From positions 1 through 64,000 of the forward strand of contig JAFSGG010000037.1 of assembly GCA_017434775.1 (NCBI GenBank): a DNA stretch of 64,000 nucleotides. The letters are read 5' to 3'. Made by a program: the position numbers and the translations under genes. This DNA is from Clostridia bacterium. GTDB lineage: Bacteria > Bacillota > Clostridia > Christensenellales > Aristaeellaceae. Shown piece after piece: positions 44,748-53,437 of this stretch. Within the stretch, counting starts at the first letter, position 1; each line of letters begins with the position of its first letter. The notes below the pieces were generated by a model. The model worked only from the letters and a program-made list of their open reading frames with translations. It was not told where the DNA came from and searched no databases.

Positions 44748-45173
44748 ATGTTCCGCAAAAAAGATTGGCTTATCATCGCTGCCGTGCTTTTGCTGGCCGG
44801 CGGTATCGCGCTGTGGCAGTATTTGCAGCTTCAGAATACCGCCGCAACGGATCTTGTGCGCATCTGGGTGAACGGAAAAGTGCACAGCGAATATTCTCTG
44901 GGGCTCAATCAGGATGTTACGGTCAAGCAGGATAACGGCTGCGAAAATGTGATTCACATCGGTGAAAACGGCTTTTTCATGCTGCGTTCCAACTGTCCCA
45001 ATCAGCTTTGCATCGAACAGGGGGAAGTCACAAAAGATAACTATATTCATCGGCATCAGGGCCATCATGTTATTTGCCTGCCCAACCGCGTGGATGTGGA
45101 ACTGGTGCTGAAGGACAAGCCATCCTCCCCCTCACCGGAAATGATGGATAGCATGGATATACCGGATATTTAA
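44748..45173 (+). CDS. NusG domain II-type small membrane protein
   Basis: 141 residues. One N-terminal membrane helix (about 7-25), then an exported domain with VRIWVNGKVHSEYSLGLNQ, the CPNQLC pair and HVICLPNRVDVELV, the pattern of NusG-II-like proteins that accompany Rnf/apbE loci in Clostridia. The two Cys could bind a metal or form a disulphide. The tail is Ser/Pro/Met-rich. Exact role unknown. Confidence 0.85.
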   Translation: MFRKKDWLIIAAVLLLAGGIALWQYLQLQNTAATDLVRIWVNGKVHSEYSLGLNQDVTVKQDNGCENVIHIGENGFFMLRSNCPNQLCIEQGEVTKDNYIHRHQGHHVICLPNRVDVELVLKDKPSSPSPEMMDSMDIPDI

Positions 45174-45191
45174 ATATTTGAAGGGATGCTT

Positions 45192-45728
45192 ATGAACACC
45201 AAAAAAATCACCCTGCTTGGCATCATGCTGTCCATGATGCTGATTCTGGGATTCGTGGAAAAACAGTTTTCACTGGTGCCCGGTGTACCGGGGATCAAGC
45301 CGGGCTTTTCCAACATTGTGCTCATGTTTGCCCTGTACCGGATGGATACCCGCTCCGCCGGCACATTGCTTTTATTGAAAGTGCTGCTCAGCGGCCTCCT
45401 TTTTTCCGGTGTAAACGGCATGGCCTATGCTTTCAGCGGCGGTATCCTGGCATTTGGAATCATGTTCCTCTTCATCCGGATGCGCCGTCTGAGCTTGCCC
45501 GTGGTCAGCGTAAGCGGTGCCGTGATGCACATGGCCGGGCAGATCATCTGTTCCCGGTTCCTCATGGGCAGTTGGGTTTTGGCATTTCAATTGCCCCTGC
45601 TTCTCGTTTCCGCCGTAGTTACCGGCGTTCTCAATGGCGTGATCACCGCCCTTGTGATCAATGCACTCACCAAATCAAAACTGTCTTTCCTGCCCGGAAA
45701 GGCGGCCAAGGAGGTTAAAAACAAGTGA
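45192..45728 (+). CDS. Gx transporter / heptaprenyl-diphosphate-synthase-component-I-like membrane protein
   Basis: 178 residues from ATG 45192 (AAGGGA five bases upstream). About five membrane helices. EKQFSLVPGVPGIKPGFSNI near residue 25 is the family hallmark. Despite the Hpre_diP_synt_I name, the fold resembles an ECF S-component and the family regularly sits in Rnf/apbE operons, so a flavin or quinone-precursor transport role is conceivable but unproven. It overlaps the next gene by four bases. Confidence 0.85.
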   Translation: MNTKKITLLGIMLSMMLILGFVEKQFSLVPGVPGIKPGFSNIVLMFALYRMDTRSAGTLLLLKVLLSGLLFSGVNGMAYAFSGGILAFGIMFLFIRMRRLSLPVVSVSGAVMHMAGQIICSRFLMGSWVLAFQLPLLLVSAVVTGVLNGVITALVINALTKSKLSFLPGKAAKEVKNK

Positions 45729-47887
45729 AAAAGAAACTCCCTGCCTATGTCGTGCTGCTGGCAATCACCCTGATTGCCGGTATTGTATTGGGCGGCACTT
45801 ACACCATCACCAAGGATCCCATCACCGCGGAATCCGCCCGGAAGATGGAAGAAGCCCGGAAAGCGGCACTGCCTGAAGCAGACACTTTCCGTCTGGTGCG
45901 GGAAACCACCCCGGACGGTATGTTCGGCTCTGCTTCCGCTCAGGGCAAAGTAGGTCCCGTGTATGTGGAAGTGAATATGGATCCGTCCGGCGCCATCACC
46001 GCTCTTGCCATCGGGGATGAAAACTATGCCGAAACCCCCGAATACGCCGCTGAAGTTCAGGAAGATGCGTTCGTCAGCCAGTTTATCGGCAAAAAAGCGC
46101 CCTTTGCCATTGCCAGCAGCAATGATTCCGCTAATCCTGCCGATGGCTATGTTGCTTCTGTTGGCGGTTTTGCCGGCCCCGTGGCTGTGCAGGTAACCTT
46201 CGACGAAAACAATGTGATCACCGCCTTTTCCATCGGCGATGATAAATTCAGTGAAACCCCGGACTATGGCGGAAAGGCCCTGGATCCGGCTTTTGCCCAG
46301 CAGTTCATCGGCAAGCAGGCTCCCCTGACCCTTGATGATATTGACGCCATCTCCGGCGCTACCATTACCTCCAAGGCGGTTGTGAACGCCACCAACAAGG
46401 CTTATAACATCGCCAACGCCACCCCCATTGATGCCGTCACCGGTGCCACCGTCACCTGCGAAGCCGTGGTGGAAGCCGTCAATAACGCCGCTGCCACCGA
46501 CACCGGCATGGACTGGTGCTATGAAGGCATCAAGGACGGCCAGGTAGTCGGCTACGTAGCCCAGACCAACGTAAAGGGTTTTGGCGGCAAAGTGGAAGTA
46601 ATCGTTGGTGTAAACCGCGATCAGCAGATCACCGGCATCAGCGTAGGCGGTGCCAACTTCTCCGAAACCGCCGGCCTGGGCGCCAAAGCCAAAGAAGCAG
46701 GCTTTACCAATCAATTCATCGGTAAAGATGCCACGGAAAGCATTGGCGTTATCAAGGCAGGCAATCCGAAGGGCGATAATGACGTGGACGCCATCACCGC
46801 CGCCACCATCACTTCCAGTGCCGTTGCCGGCGGTGTCAACAGCATCGCCGCCTATTCCAGCGGTCTCATTGCATCCTTGCCCAAGCCGCCCGTTGTGATG
46901 GTCAAGCCCGACGTCACCTATACCTCTTCCAGCAAGGGCTATGCCGGTCCTGTGGATGCGGAAGTGGGCTTTGATGAAGACGGCTATATTGTTTATTTGG
47001 TGGTAGGCCAGAGCGATAAATTCGCCGAAAGCGAAGGCTTTGGCGCCAACGCCCGCAGCACCGATTTTACCGACCAGTTCATCGGCCTGTCCGGCGACGT
47101 GACCATCGACGAAATTGATGCCATTTCCGGTGCCACGATCACCTCCGAAGCCGTGGTCAATTCCGTCAACAAATCTTATAAGAAATTCCTGGATGCCAAT
47201 GCGCCCGCTGAACAGGCGCCTGCTTCCAATGCTCCTGTGGCCGATGCTTCCCCTGCAGCCACCAGCGAATTCAGCGGCTCTTCCAAGGGGTACGGCGGCC
47301 CGGTGCAGATTACCGCCACTTTTGATGCAGACGGCAAGATTGCCACCCTCGTTATCGGCGGCGATAAGTTTGCCGAAAGCCAAGGCATTGGGGACAAGGC
47401 CCTGGATCCTGCCTTTGCAGCCCAGTTCATCGGCAAGCAGGCCCCCATTGCGCTGACCGATATCGATGCCATTTCCGGCGCCACGGTCACTTCCGAAGCT
47501 GTTGTGAATGCAATCAACAAAGCTTATGACAAATTTAAGGCTGCTGCTCCGGCCAGTGCGCCTGCAGCCTCTGCCCCTGCTCAGGATGTGCCTGCCACCG
47601 GCAATGTGTTTTCTGCTTCCTCCAAGGGATACGGCGGCCCGGTGCAGGTCACAGCCTCCTTTGATGCGGAAGGCAAAATCACATCTCTTTCCATCGGCGG
47701 CGACAAATTTGCCGAGAGTGAAGGGATCGGTGATAAAGCGCTGAATCCTGCTTTTGCACAGCAGTTCATCGGCAAGCAGGCCCCTGTTACCATCGGTGAT
47801 ATTGATGCCATCTCCGGTGCCACCGTCACCTCCGAAGCCGTTGTCAGCGCCGTTAATAAGGCTTACAACAAATTCCTCGGTCAGTAA
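45725..47887 (+). CDS. rnfG: RnfG-like protein with six FMN-binding-type repeats
   Basis: 720 residues from GTG 45725, about three to four times the usual RnfG length. The membrane anchor is at about 8-26. Repeat units lie at about 66-135 (no attachment motif), 140-225, 265-380 (closest to classical RnfG: KGFGGKVEVIVGV), 398-488, 514-605 and 628-720. Flavinylation-type motifs are at D207-T213, D236-T242, D355-T361 (TAAT form), D465-T471, D581-T587 and D694-T700, all with Asp and acceptor Thr. Ala/Pro-rich linkers precede the last two units. Up to six covalent FMN groups are predicted, attached by the ApbE of this operon. It sits ahead of rnfC, filling the position of the missing conventional rnfG. 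Confidence 0.9.
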   Translation: MKKKLPAYVVLLAITLIAGIVLGGTYTITKDPITAESARKMEEARKAALPEADTFRLVRETTPDGMFGSASAQGKVGPVYVEVNMDPSGAITALAIGDENYAETPEYAAEVQEDAFVSQFIGKKAPFAIASSNDSANPADGYVASVGGFAGPVAVQVTFDENNVITAFSIGDDKFSETPDYGGKALDPAFAQQFIGKQAPLTLDDIDAISGATITSKAVVNATNKAYNIANATPIDAVTGATVTCEAVVEAVNNAAATDTGMDWCYEGIKDGQVVGYVAQTNVKGFGGKVEVIVGVNRDQQITGISVGGANFSETAGLGAKAKEAGFTNQFIGKDATESIGVIKAGNPKGDNDVDAITAATITSSAVAGGVNSIAAYSSGLIASLPKPPVVMVKPDVTYTSSSKGYAGPVDAEVGFDEDGYIVYLVVGQSDKFAESEGFGANARSTDFTDQFIGLSGDVTIDEIDAISGATITSEAVVNSVNKSYKKFLDANAPAEQAPASNAPVADASPAATSEFSGSSKGYGGPVQITATFDADGKIATLVIGGDKFAESQGIGDKALDPAFAAQFIGKQAPIALTDIDAISGATVTSEAVVNAINKAYDKFKAAAPASAPAASAPAQDVPATGNVFSASSKGYGGPVQVTASFDAEGKITSLSIGGDKFAESEGIGDKALNPAFAQQFIGKQAPVTIGDIDAISGATVTSEAVVSAVNKAYNKFLGQ
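45920..47884 (+). repeat. Array of diverged FMN_bind-type coding repeats
   Basis: Approximate units: 45920-46129, 46142-46399, 46517-46864, 46916-47188, 47264-47539, 47606-47884. The last two are most alike, including at DNA level (AAGGGNTACGGCGGCCCGGTGCAG near 47285 and 47624), indicating the most recent duplication at the 3' end. Confidence 0.85.
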
Positions 47888-47917
47888 TGGACTTTTCCGA
47901 AAGCGAGGCGATATTCT

Positions 47918-49279
47918 TTGATCAAGAAAACATTCAAGCGCGGCGTTCATCCCCATATTCCCGGCGGCGGTAAGAAGGCCACCCGGGATCTGCCCATTGA
48001 AGATTATGTATCCGACAGCGTGGTCATTCACATGGCCATGAACATCGGTGCCCCGGCCACGCCCTGCGTCAAAAAGGGCGATCCGGTCAAAATCGGCCAG
48101 GTCATCGGCACCCCCAACGGTTTTATGAGCGTTCCTGTTCATGCCAGTGTTTCCGGCGAAGTCACCGCTGTGGAAGATATTCCCTACCTGGGCACCGGCA
48201 ATGTGAAGGCTGTATTCATCAAAAACGACTTTCTGAACACTTGGGAAGATCACCGTCCCCTGGGCGATGTAGAGCAGGTGGATCCATCTCTCATCATTCC
48301 TGCCATCCGGGATGCCGGTATCACCGGCATGGGCGGCGCTTCCTTCCCCACCCATGTGAAGCTCACCTTCCCGGAAGGCTCCAGCTGCGATACCATCCTG
48401 GTCAACGGTGCCGAATGCGAAACCCATCTCACCGCCGATCATCGTCTGATGATCGAAGAAAGCCGGCGTATAGTGAATGGTCTGCGTGCCGTGATGCGCG
48501 CAGTAAACGTACCCAAGGCCATCATTGGCATTGAAGATAACAAACCTGAAGCCATTTCTGCCATGCAGGAAGCGGTTTCCGACCGGGAAGGCATTTCTGT
48601 CCAGCCACTGAAGACCAAATACCCCCAGGGTGGCGAAAAGCAGCTGATTCAAGCCCTCACCGGTCGTCAGGTTCCTGCAGGCAAATTGCCCATTGATTGC
48701 CATGTGGTGGTCCTCAACGTGGGCACCTGCGCGGCCATCGCCGATGCCGTGACCGAAGGCAAGCCCCTGGTCAGCCGCCTTACCACGGTTACCGGCTGTG
48801 TCAACACCCCCAAGAACCTGCGTGTTCCCATCGGCACCCGGGTGGAAGATATGATCGGTGCCTGCGACGGTTTCTCCGAAGAGCCCGGCAAAATCTTCTT
48901 TGGCGGCGCTATGACCGGCATCGCCATCCCCAATATCTCCACTCCCACTGCCAAGTCCACCAACGGGATCGTGGCACTCAATGAAAAAGATGCCCGTTCG
49001 CTGGACGAAACGGCTTGCATCCGCTGCGGCCGCTGCGTTGCCGCCTGCCCCATCGGGCTGAATCCTTACAAAATCAAGGTTGCTGCCGATGCTAGCGATT
49101 TTGAAACGGCCGAAAAGCTGCATGTGATGGATTGCATGCTCTGCGGTTCCTGTGCTTATGTATGCCCTGCCCGCCGCTGGCTGACCCCCTCTTTCCGTTT
49201 TGCTAAGGATAAAATCACCGCCGAAAGGAAGGCAAAGGCTGCCAAAGCCGCCGCTGAAAAAGGAGGTGCCAATCAATGA
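47918..49279 (+). CDS. rnfC: Rnf complex subunit RnfC
   Basis: Peripheral subunit that passes electrons to or from NAD(H). 453 residues from TTG 47918 (GAGG nine bases upstream). N-terminal GGVHPHIPGGGK-like opening, FMN/NADH-binding GMGGASFPTHVKL, then two 4Fe-4S motifs CIRCGRCVAACP and CMLCGSCAYVCP near the C-terminus. Overlaps rnfD by four bases. Confidence 0.96.
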   Translation: MIKKTFKRGVHPHIPGGGKKATRDLPIEDYVSDSVVIHMAMNIGAPATPCVKKGDPVKIGQVIGTPNGFMSVPVHASVSGEVTAVEDIPYLGTGNVKAVFIKNDFLNTWEDHRPLGDVEQVDPSLIIPAIRDAGITGMGGASFPTHVKLTFPEGSSCDTILVNGAECETHLTADHRLMIEESRRIVNGLRAVMRAVNVPKAIIGIEDNKPEAISAMQEAVSDREGISVQPLKTKYPQGGEKQLIQALTGRQVPAGKLPIDCHVVVLNVGTCAAIADAVTEGKPLVSRLTTVTGCVNTPKNLRVPIGTRVEDMIGACDGFSEEPGKIFFGGAMTGIAIPNISTPTAKSTNGIVALNEKDARSLDETACIRCGRCVAACPIGLNPYKIKVAADASDFETAEKLHVMDCMLCGSCAYVCPARRWLTPSFRFAKDKITAERKAKAAKAAAEKGGANQ

Positions 49280-50214
49280 ACCTGAGAATTTCCACCGCGC
49301 CCCATATTCATCATCCCGTTACCACCCAGCGCCTGATGCTGTATGTGATCATGGCGCTGCTGCCCACCACAGCCGTTGGTATTTATGCTTTCGGGCTTCC
49401 GGCCGCCATCCTGCTGGCCATCAGCTGTGCCACGGCCGTGCTGTGTGAATTTGTGTGGCAGAAAATTGCAAAGCAGCCCGTCCGGGTCAATGATCTTTCC
49501 GCCCTGGTCACCGGTCTTATCGTGGGCCTGAACCTGCCGGCCAACGCCCCCTGGTGGATTGCCCTGATCGGCAGTGCCTTCGCCGTGCTGATTGTCAAGC
49601 AGCTCTTTGGCGGTCTGGGCGATAATTTCCTCAACCCCGCCATGGCTGCCCGTGCTGTGCTGCTGGCTTCCTGGCCGGTGCATATGACCAGCTATGTTGT
49701 TCCCACTTTCTTTGATGCCGGTGTGGACGCCGTTACCGCCGCCACGCCCCTTGCCACGGCCGCCCAGAACGCCCCCGCGCAACTGATGGATCTTTTCATG
49801 GGTAACATTCCCGGCTGCATCGGCGAAGTGAGCAAGCTGGCCATTCTGCTGGGGCTTGTGATTCTGCTGGTTACCAGAACGGTCACCTGGCACATCCCCT
49901 TCACCATGGTAGCCAGCGTGTTTGTGTTCTCCTGGGTGATGGGTGCTGATCCCGTGTATGCCATTCTTTCCGGCGGTGTGCTCTTTGGCGCCGTGTTCAT
50001 GGCTACCGATTACGTCACCTCCCCCATGACACCCGTTGGCCAGATGATCTATGCTGCCGGTATCGGCCTGATCATCGTTCTGATCCGCAATTTCGGTGCC
50101 TATCCCGAAGGCGTCACCTACGGTATTCTGCTGATGAATATCGCTACCCCCCTGATCGACCGCTTCCTTCCCCGGAAGCTCTACGGCTATCAGAAGGAGG
50201 CTAAACAAGCATGA
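49276..50214 (+). CDS. rnfD: Rnf complex subunit RnfD
   Basis: 312 residues, about nine or ten membrane helices. A covalent FMN site is read in DAVTAATPLAT with T157 as probable acceptor, the same TAAT form as the third RnfG motif. GDNFLNPAMAARA is the conserved RnfD/NqrB segment. Four-base overlaps with rnfC and rnfE. Confidence 0.96.
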   Translation: MNLRISTAPHIHHPVTTQRLMLYVIMALLPTTAVGIYAFGLPAAILLAISCATAVLCEFVWQKIAKQPVRVNDLSALVTGLIVGLNLPANAPWWIALIGSAFAVLIVKQLFGGLGDNFLNPAMAARAVLLASWPVHMTSYVVPTFFDAGVDAVTAATPLATAAQNAPAQLMDLFMGNIPGCIGEVSKLAILLGLVILLVTRTVTWHIPFTMVASVFVFSWVMGADPVYAILSGGVLFGAVFMATDYVTSPMTPVGQMIYAAGIGLIIVLIRNFGAYPEGVTYGILLMNIATPLIDRFLPRKLYGYQKEAKQA

Positions 50215-50852
50215 GTGAAGAAAGAATGAGCCTTGGCAAGGTAATGAAAAACGGTATCATTACCGAAAACCCCACGTTCCGCCTGGTGCTGGGCACCTGC
50301 CCTACCTTAGCTGTCACCACCAGTGCCATCAACGGCCTGGGCATGGGCGCCGCAGCCACCTTTGTTCTCATCTGTTCCAACTTCGTCATTTCCCTGCTGC
50401 GCAATTTCATCCCCGATAAGGTGCGTATCCCGGCATTCATCGTTGTTATCTGCACCTTCGTTACCATGGTTCAGTTGCTGATGCAGGCCTTCATCCCTTC
50501 CCTGTATGATGCGCTGGGCATCTTCATTCCCCTGATCGTGGTCAACTGCATCATTCTGGCCCGAGCCGAAGCCTTTGCCAGCAAAAATACGCCCGTTGCC
50601 TCCGCCGCAGACGGCCTGGGCATGGGTCTGGGTTTCACCATCGCGCTGGTCATTCTCGGCTCCATCCGCGAACTGATCGGCAACGGCAGCATTTTCGGTG
50701 CCAATATTCTGGGTGCTTCCTATGAACCCATGCTGCTGATTGTGCTGGCTGCCGGCGGTTTCCTCTCTTATGGCTTGATGCTGGGTCTGTTTAACCTGAT
50801 CACGAAAAAGCTGGAAAATAAAAAATCCCGGAAGGAGGCTGAAGAAGCATGA
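50211..50852 (+). CDS. rnfE: Rnf complex subunit RnfE
   Basis: 213 residues, six membrane helices. The ENPTFRLVLGTCPTLAVTTSA opening holds a conserved Cys that, with Cys in RnfA, is known to ligate an intramembrane iron-sulphur centre; VNCIILARAEAFA holds the second. A GNGSIFG loop and a basic C-terminus follow. ATGA overlaps on both sides. Confidence 0.96.
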   Translation: MSEERMSLGKVMKNGIITENPTFRLVLGTCPTLAVTTSAINGLGMGAAATFVLICSNFVISLLRNFIPDKVRIPAFIVVICTFVTMVQLLMQAFIPSLYDALGIFIPLIVVNCIILARAEAFASKNTPVASAADGLGMGLGFTIALVILGSIRELIGNGSIFGANILGASYEPMLLIVLAAGGFLSYGLMLGLFNLITKKLENKKSRKEAEEA

Positions 50853-51445
50853 ACGAACCTACCAGCATTCTGCTTTTCTTTGTCAGCTGCGTGCTGACCA
50901 ATAACTTCATCTTCTCCCGTTTCCTGGGCTGCTGTCCGTTCCTTGGCGTCAGCAACAAGGTGGAAACCAGCGTTTCCATGGGTCTTGCGGTTACTTTCGT
51001 CATGACCATCGCTTCCCTGTTCTGCTACATGATCTACAACTGGCTGCTGGTGCCCCTTGAAATCACCTTCATGAGCACCATCGCCTTTATTCTGGTAATC
51101 GCTGCGCTGGTGCAGTTTGTGGAAATGTTCCTGAAAAAGTCCAGCCCCACGCTGTATTCCGCTCTGGGCATTTATCTGCCCCTGATCACCACCAACTGTG
51201 CTGTTCTTGGCGTTGCCACCCTGAACATGAACGAAGGGTATGATCTGCTCTATTCCGTGCTCAACGGCACTTTCTCTGCCCTTGGCTTCACCCTGGCCAT
51301 TGTGCTGATGGCCGGCGTTCGTGAGCGGCTGGAAAGCAGCCACATTCCCGAATGCATGAAGGGCTTCCCCATCACGCTGGTTTCCGCCGGCCTGATGGCT
51401 GTGGCTTTCATGGGTTTCAGCGGCCTGTTCAGCAGCCTGATGTAA
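50849..51445 (+). CDS. rnfA: Rnf complex subunit RnfA
   Basis: 198 residues, six membrane helices. NNFIFSRFLGCCPFLGVS and LITTNCAVLG are the paired Cys-containing half-repeats that mirror RnfE. Completes the membrane core with RnfD/E. rnfB follows 13 bases later. Confidence 0.96.
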   Translation: MNEPTSILLFFVSCVLTNNFIFSRFLGCCPFLGVSNKVETSVSMGLAVTFVMTIASLFCYMIYNWLLVPLEITFMSTIAFILVIAALVQFVEMFLKKSSPTLYSALGIYLPLITTNCAVLGVATLNMNEGYDLLYSVLNGTFSALGFTLAIVLMAGVRERLESSHIPECMKGFPITLVSAGLMAVAFMGFSGLFSSLM

Positions 51446-51458
51446 GGAGGTACACCAA

Positions 51459-52244
51459 ATGATTATTGTCTATGCCGGATTATTGCTGGGCGTATTGGGC
51501 CTTGTTTTCGGCGGTGTGCTCACCTTCGCCGCCAAGAAATTCCACGTGGAAGTGGATGAACGTGTCAATCAGATCAAGGAATGTCTGGGCGGCGCCAACT
51601 GCGGTGCCTGCGGTTACGCCGGCTGCGACGCTTTCGCCCAGGCTGTGGTGGACGGCAAAGCGCCCATCGACGGCTGTGCCCCGGCCGGTGCCAAAGGCAT
51701 CGAAAAGATCGGTAAGATCATGGGGATGGAAGCCAACGTCGGCGAACGGCTGGTGGCCCGGGTCATCTGCCAGGGAACCCACGGTATTGCCAAGGACCGT
51801 TATGTGTATGACGGCTACAAGAGCTGCGCCGTAGCAGCCGGCCTGGCCGGCGGTCCCAAGGATTGCCGCTTTGCCTGTCTTGGCCTTGGCGATTGCCAGG
51901 ATAAATGCAAGTTTGATGCCATCACCATGGAAAACGGCATTGCCCATATCGATCCCGATAAGTGCACGGCTTGCGGCGCCTGTGTGAAGGCTTGCCCCCG
52001 CTCCGTCATTTCCCTGATGCCCGAATCCCAGAACGTCATTGTGCGCTGCCGCAATTCTGACGTTGCTCGTGCCGCCCGCGCTGTGTGCATGGATGCCTGC
52101 ATCGGCTGCGGCCGCTGCAAAAAGGAATGCAAGTACGATGCCATCGTTGTGGAAAACGGCTATGCCCGGATCATCAGCGAAAAATGCACCCGCTGCGGCG
52201 AATGTGCAGCCGTCTGCCCCTGCAAATGTATCACAATTGAATAA
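51459..52244 (+). CDS. rnfB: Rnf complex subunit RnfB
   Basis: Electron entry from reduced ferredoxin. 261 residues, one N-terminal membrane helix. The RnfB-specific cluster CLGGANCGACGYAGC (C42, C48, C51, C56) with C73 is followed by a CRFACLGLGDCQDKC motif and three ferredoxin-like sets: CTACGACVKACP, CIGCGRCKKEC and CTRCGECAAVCPC. Last gene of the operon. Confidence 0.96.
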   Translation: MIIVYAGLLLGVLGLVFGGVLTFAAKKFHVEVDERVNQIKECLGGANCGACGYAGCDAFAQAVVDGKAPIDGCAPAGAKGIEKIGKIMGMEANVGERLVARVICQGTHGIAKDRYVYDGYKSCAVAAGLAGGPKDCRFACLGLGDCQDKCKFDAITMENGIAHIDPDKCTACGACVKACPRSVISLMPESQNVIVRCRNSDVARAARAVCMDACIGCGRCKKECKYDAIVVENGYARIISEKCTRCGECAAVCPCKCITIE

Positions 52245-52298
52245 ATTAGTGACAAATTCAACATTTTAGCAGGAATTATCCATTTCATACAGAAAAGA

Positions 52299-52332
52299 AC
52301 AGAGCGGTTCAAACAGCCGCTCTGTTTTATTG
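52299..52332 (+). terminator. Terminator of the Rnf operon
   Basis: Stem ACAGAGCGG/CCGCTCTGT, loop TTCAAACAG, then TTTTA. Confidence 0.8.
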
Positions 52333-52352
52333 CACACGGATAGGAGAACATT

Positions 52353-53189
52353 ATGAACACGTATGAAAACCTGACCCTGGATCAGGAACGCGCCCTTTAT
52401 GGCATCCACAACGCTTATGTGAAGGACTGTCTCTTTGACGGCCCTGCGGATGGTGAATCCGCCCTCAAGGAAACGCACCATCTGCAAATTGAAAACTGTG
52501 ATTTTCATCTGCGCTATCCCATGTGGCACATGGCGGATTCCACCCTCATCCATTGCCGCATGACGGACACCTGCCGTGCCGCCCTGTGGTATGATCAGGG
52601 CATTGAAATTCATCGCTCCCATCTTGGCGGCATCAAAGCTCTCCGGGAATGTGACGATACCGTTATTACCGATACGCAGATTCAATCCACAGAATTCGGC
52701 TGGTATTGCCGCGGTCTCACCGTGCAGAACTGCTCCCTTATTTCCGAATACCCCTTCCTCAACAGCCGGGATATGCTTTTTGAAAAGTTCGATATGACCG
52801 GCAAATACTCTTTCCAGTATTGTACGGATTTTGTGATCCGTCATTCCCATCTGAAAACCAAAGATGCCTTCTGGCATGCCAGGAATGTGCGTGTGGAAGA
52901 CAGCATCATTCAGGGCGAATATCTGGGCTGGTATTCGGAAAATCTTCATCTCATCCGCTGCAAAATCATCGGCACACAGCCCCTTTGCTACTGCAAAAAT
53001 CTGATTCTGGAAGACTGCGAAATGGTGGATGCCGATCTGTGCTTTGAACGCAGTTCCGTCAAGGCCACTGTCAAAGGGCACATCCTCAGCGTTAAGAATC
53101 CTTTGCCCGGCAGTTGCATCACGGCCGATTCCATCGGTGAAATCATTCAGGAAGCAGGCTTTGAAGGCGCCGCCGTTACCATCCGCTGA
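52353..53189 (+). CDS. DUF3737-family right-handed beta-helix protein
   Basis: 278 residues, made of repeating short beta turns (for example CRFFDGPADGE-like, NCDFHLRYPMW, SHLGGIKALRECD, CKIIGTQPLCYC). This is the signature of the DUF3737 family of predicted beta-helix proteins. No signal peptide. Function unknown; some relatives neighbour amidohydrolases, but none is here. The gene begins 20 bases after the Rnf terminator and has its own terminator. Confidence 0.85.
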   Translation: MNTYENLTLDQERALYGIHNAYVKDCLFDGPADGESALKETHHLQIENCDFHLRYPMWHMADSTLIHCRMTDTCRAALWYDQGIEIHRSHLGGIKALRECDDTVITDTQIQSTEFGWYCRGLTVQNCSLISEYPFLNSRDMLFEKFDMTGKYSFQYCTDFVIRHSHLKTKDAFWHARNVRVEDSIIQGEYLGWYSENLHLIRCKIIGTQPLCYCKNLILEDCEMVDADLCFERSSVKATVKGHILSVKNPLPGSCITADSIGEIIQEAGFEGAAVTIR

Positions 53190-53207
53190 TTTCCTGTTCA
53201 TTCCCAA

Positions 53208-53243
53208 TAAAACACCTTTCTTCCGGAAAGGTGTTTTCTTTTT
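53208..53243 (+). terminator. Terminator of the DUF3737 gene
   Basis: Stem AAAACACCTTTC/GAAAGGTGTTTT, loop TTCCG, then T tract. Confidence 0.9.
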
Positions 53244-53283
53244 ACTGTTTTCGCCCTGCATTTTTTATCATTTTGTTACAAGT

Positions 53284-53292
53284 TTTGTCGAA
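53284..53292 (+). promoter_or_regulatory. 0A box upstream of spo0A
   Basis: Exact TTTGTCGAA. Its downstream edge is 25 bases before the -35 of the promoter at 53318-53345. Consistent with Spo0A~P control of its own gene. Confidence 0.75.
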
Positions 53293-53317
53293 ACTAATTC
53301 TTTTGGTTTAATTTTTA

Positions 53318-53345
53318 TTGAATTTTATATTCTTTTACTTATAAT
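53318..53345 (+). promoter_or_regulatory. Promoter of spo0A
   Basis: TTGAAT at 53318-53323, spacer 16, TATAAT at 53340-53345, in an AT-rich leader. Confidence 0.7.
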
Positions 53346-53437
53346 TTTTCCTGTAGATGGAAATTATTGTTTCTCTTTGACCACATTGAATGAAATTTGT
53401 TGTTTTCCATCAGCTAATAGGAAAGGAATGAAACCAT

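Noticed and set aside
45587..49276. 1229-codon frame opposite the FMN-array gene and rnfC
   Set aside because: Mirror of the coding repeats. The Gly/Asp-rich periodicity comes from the opposite strand.
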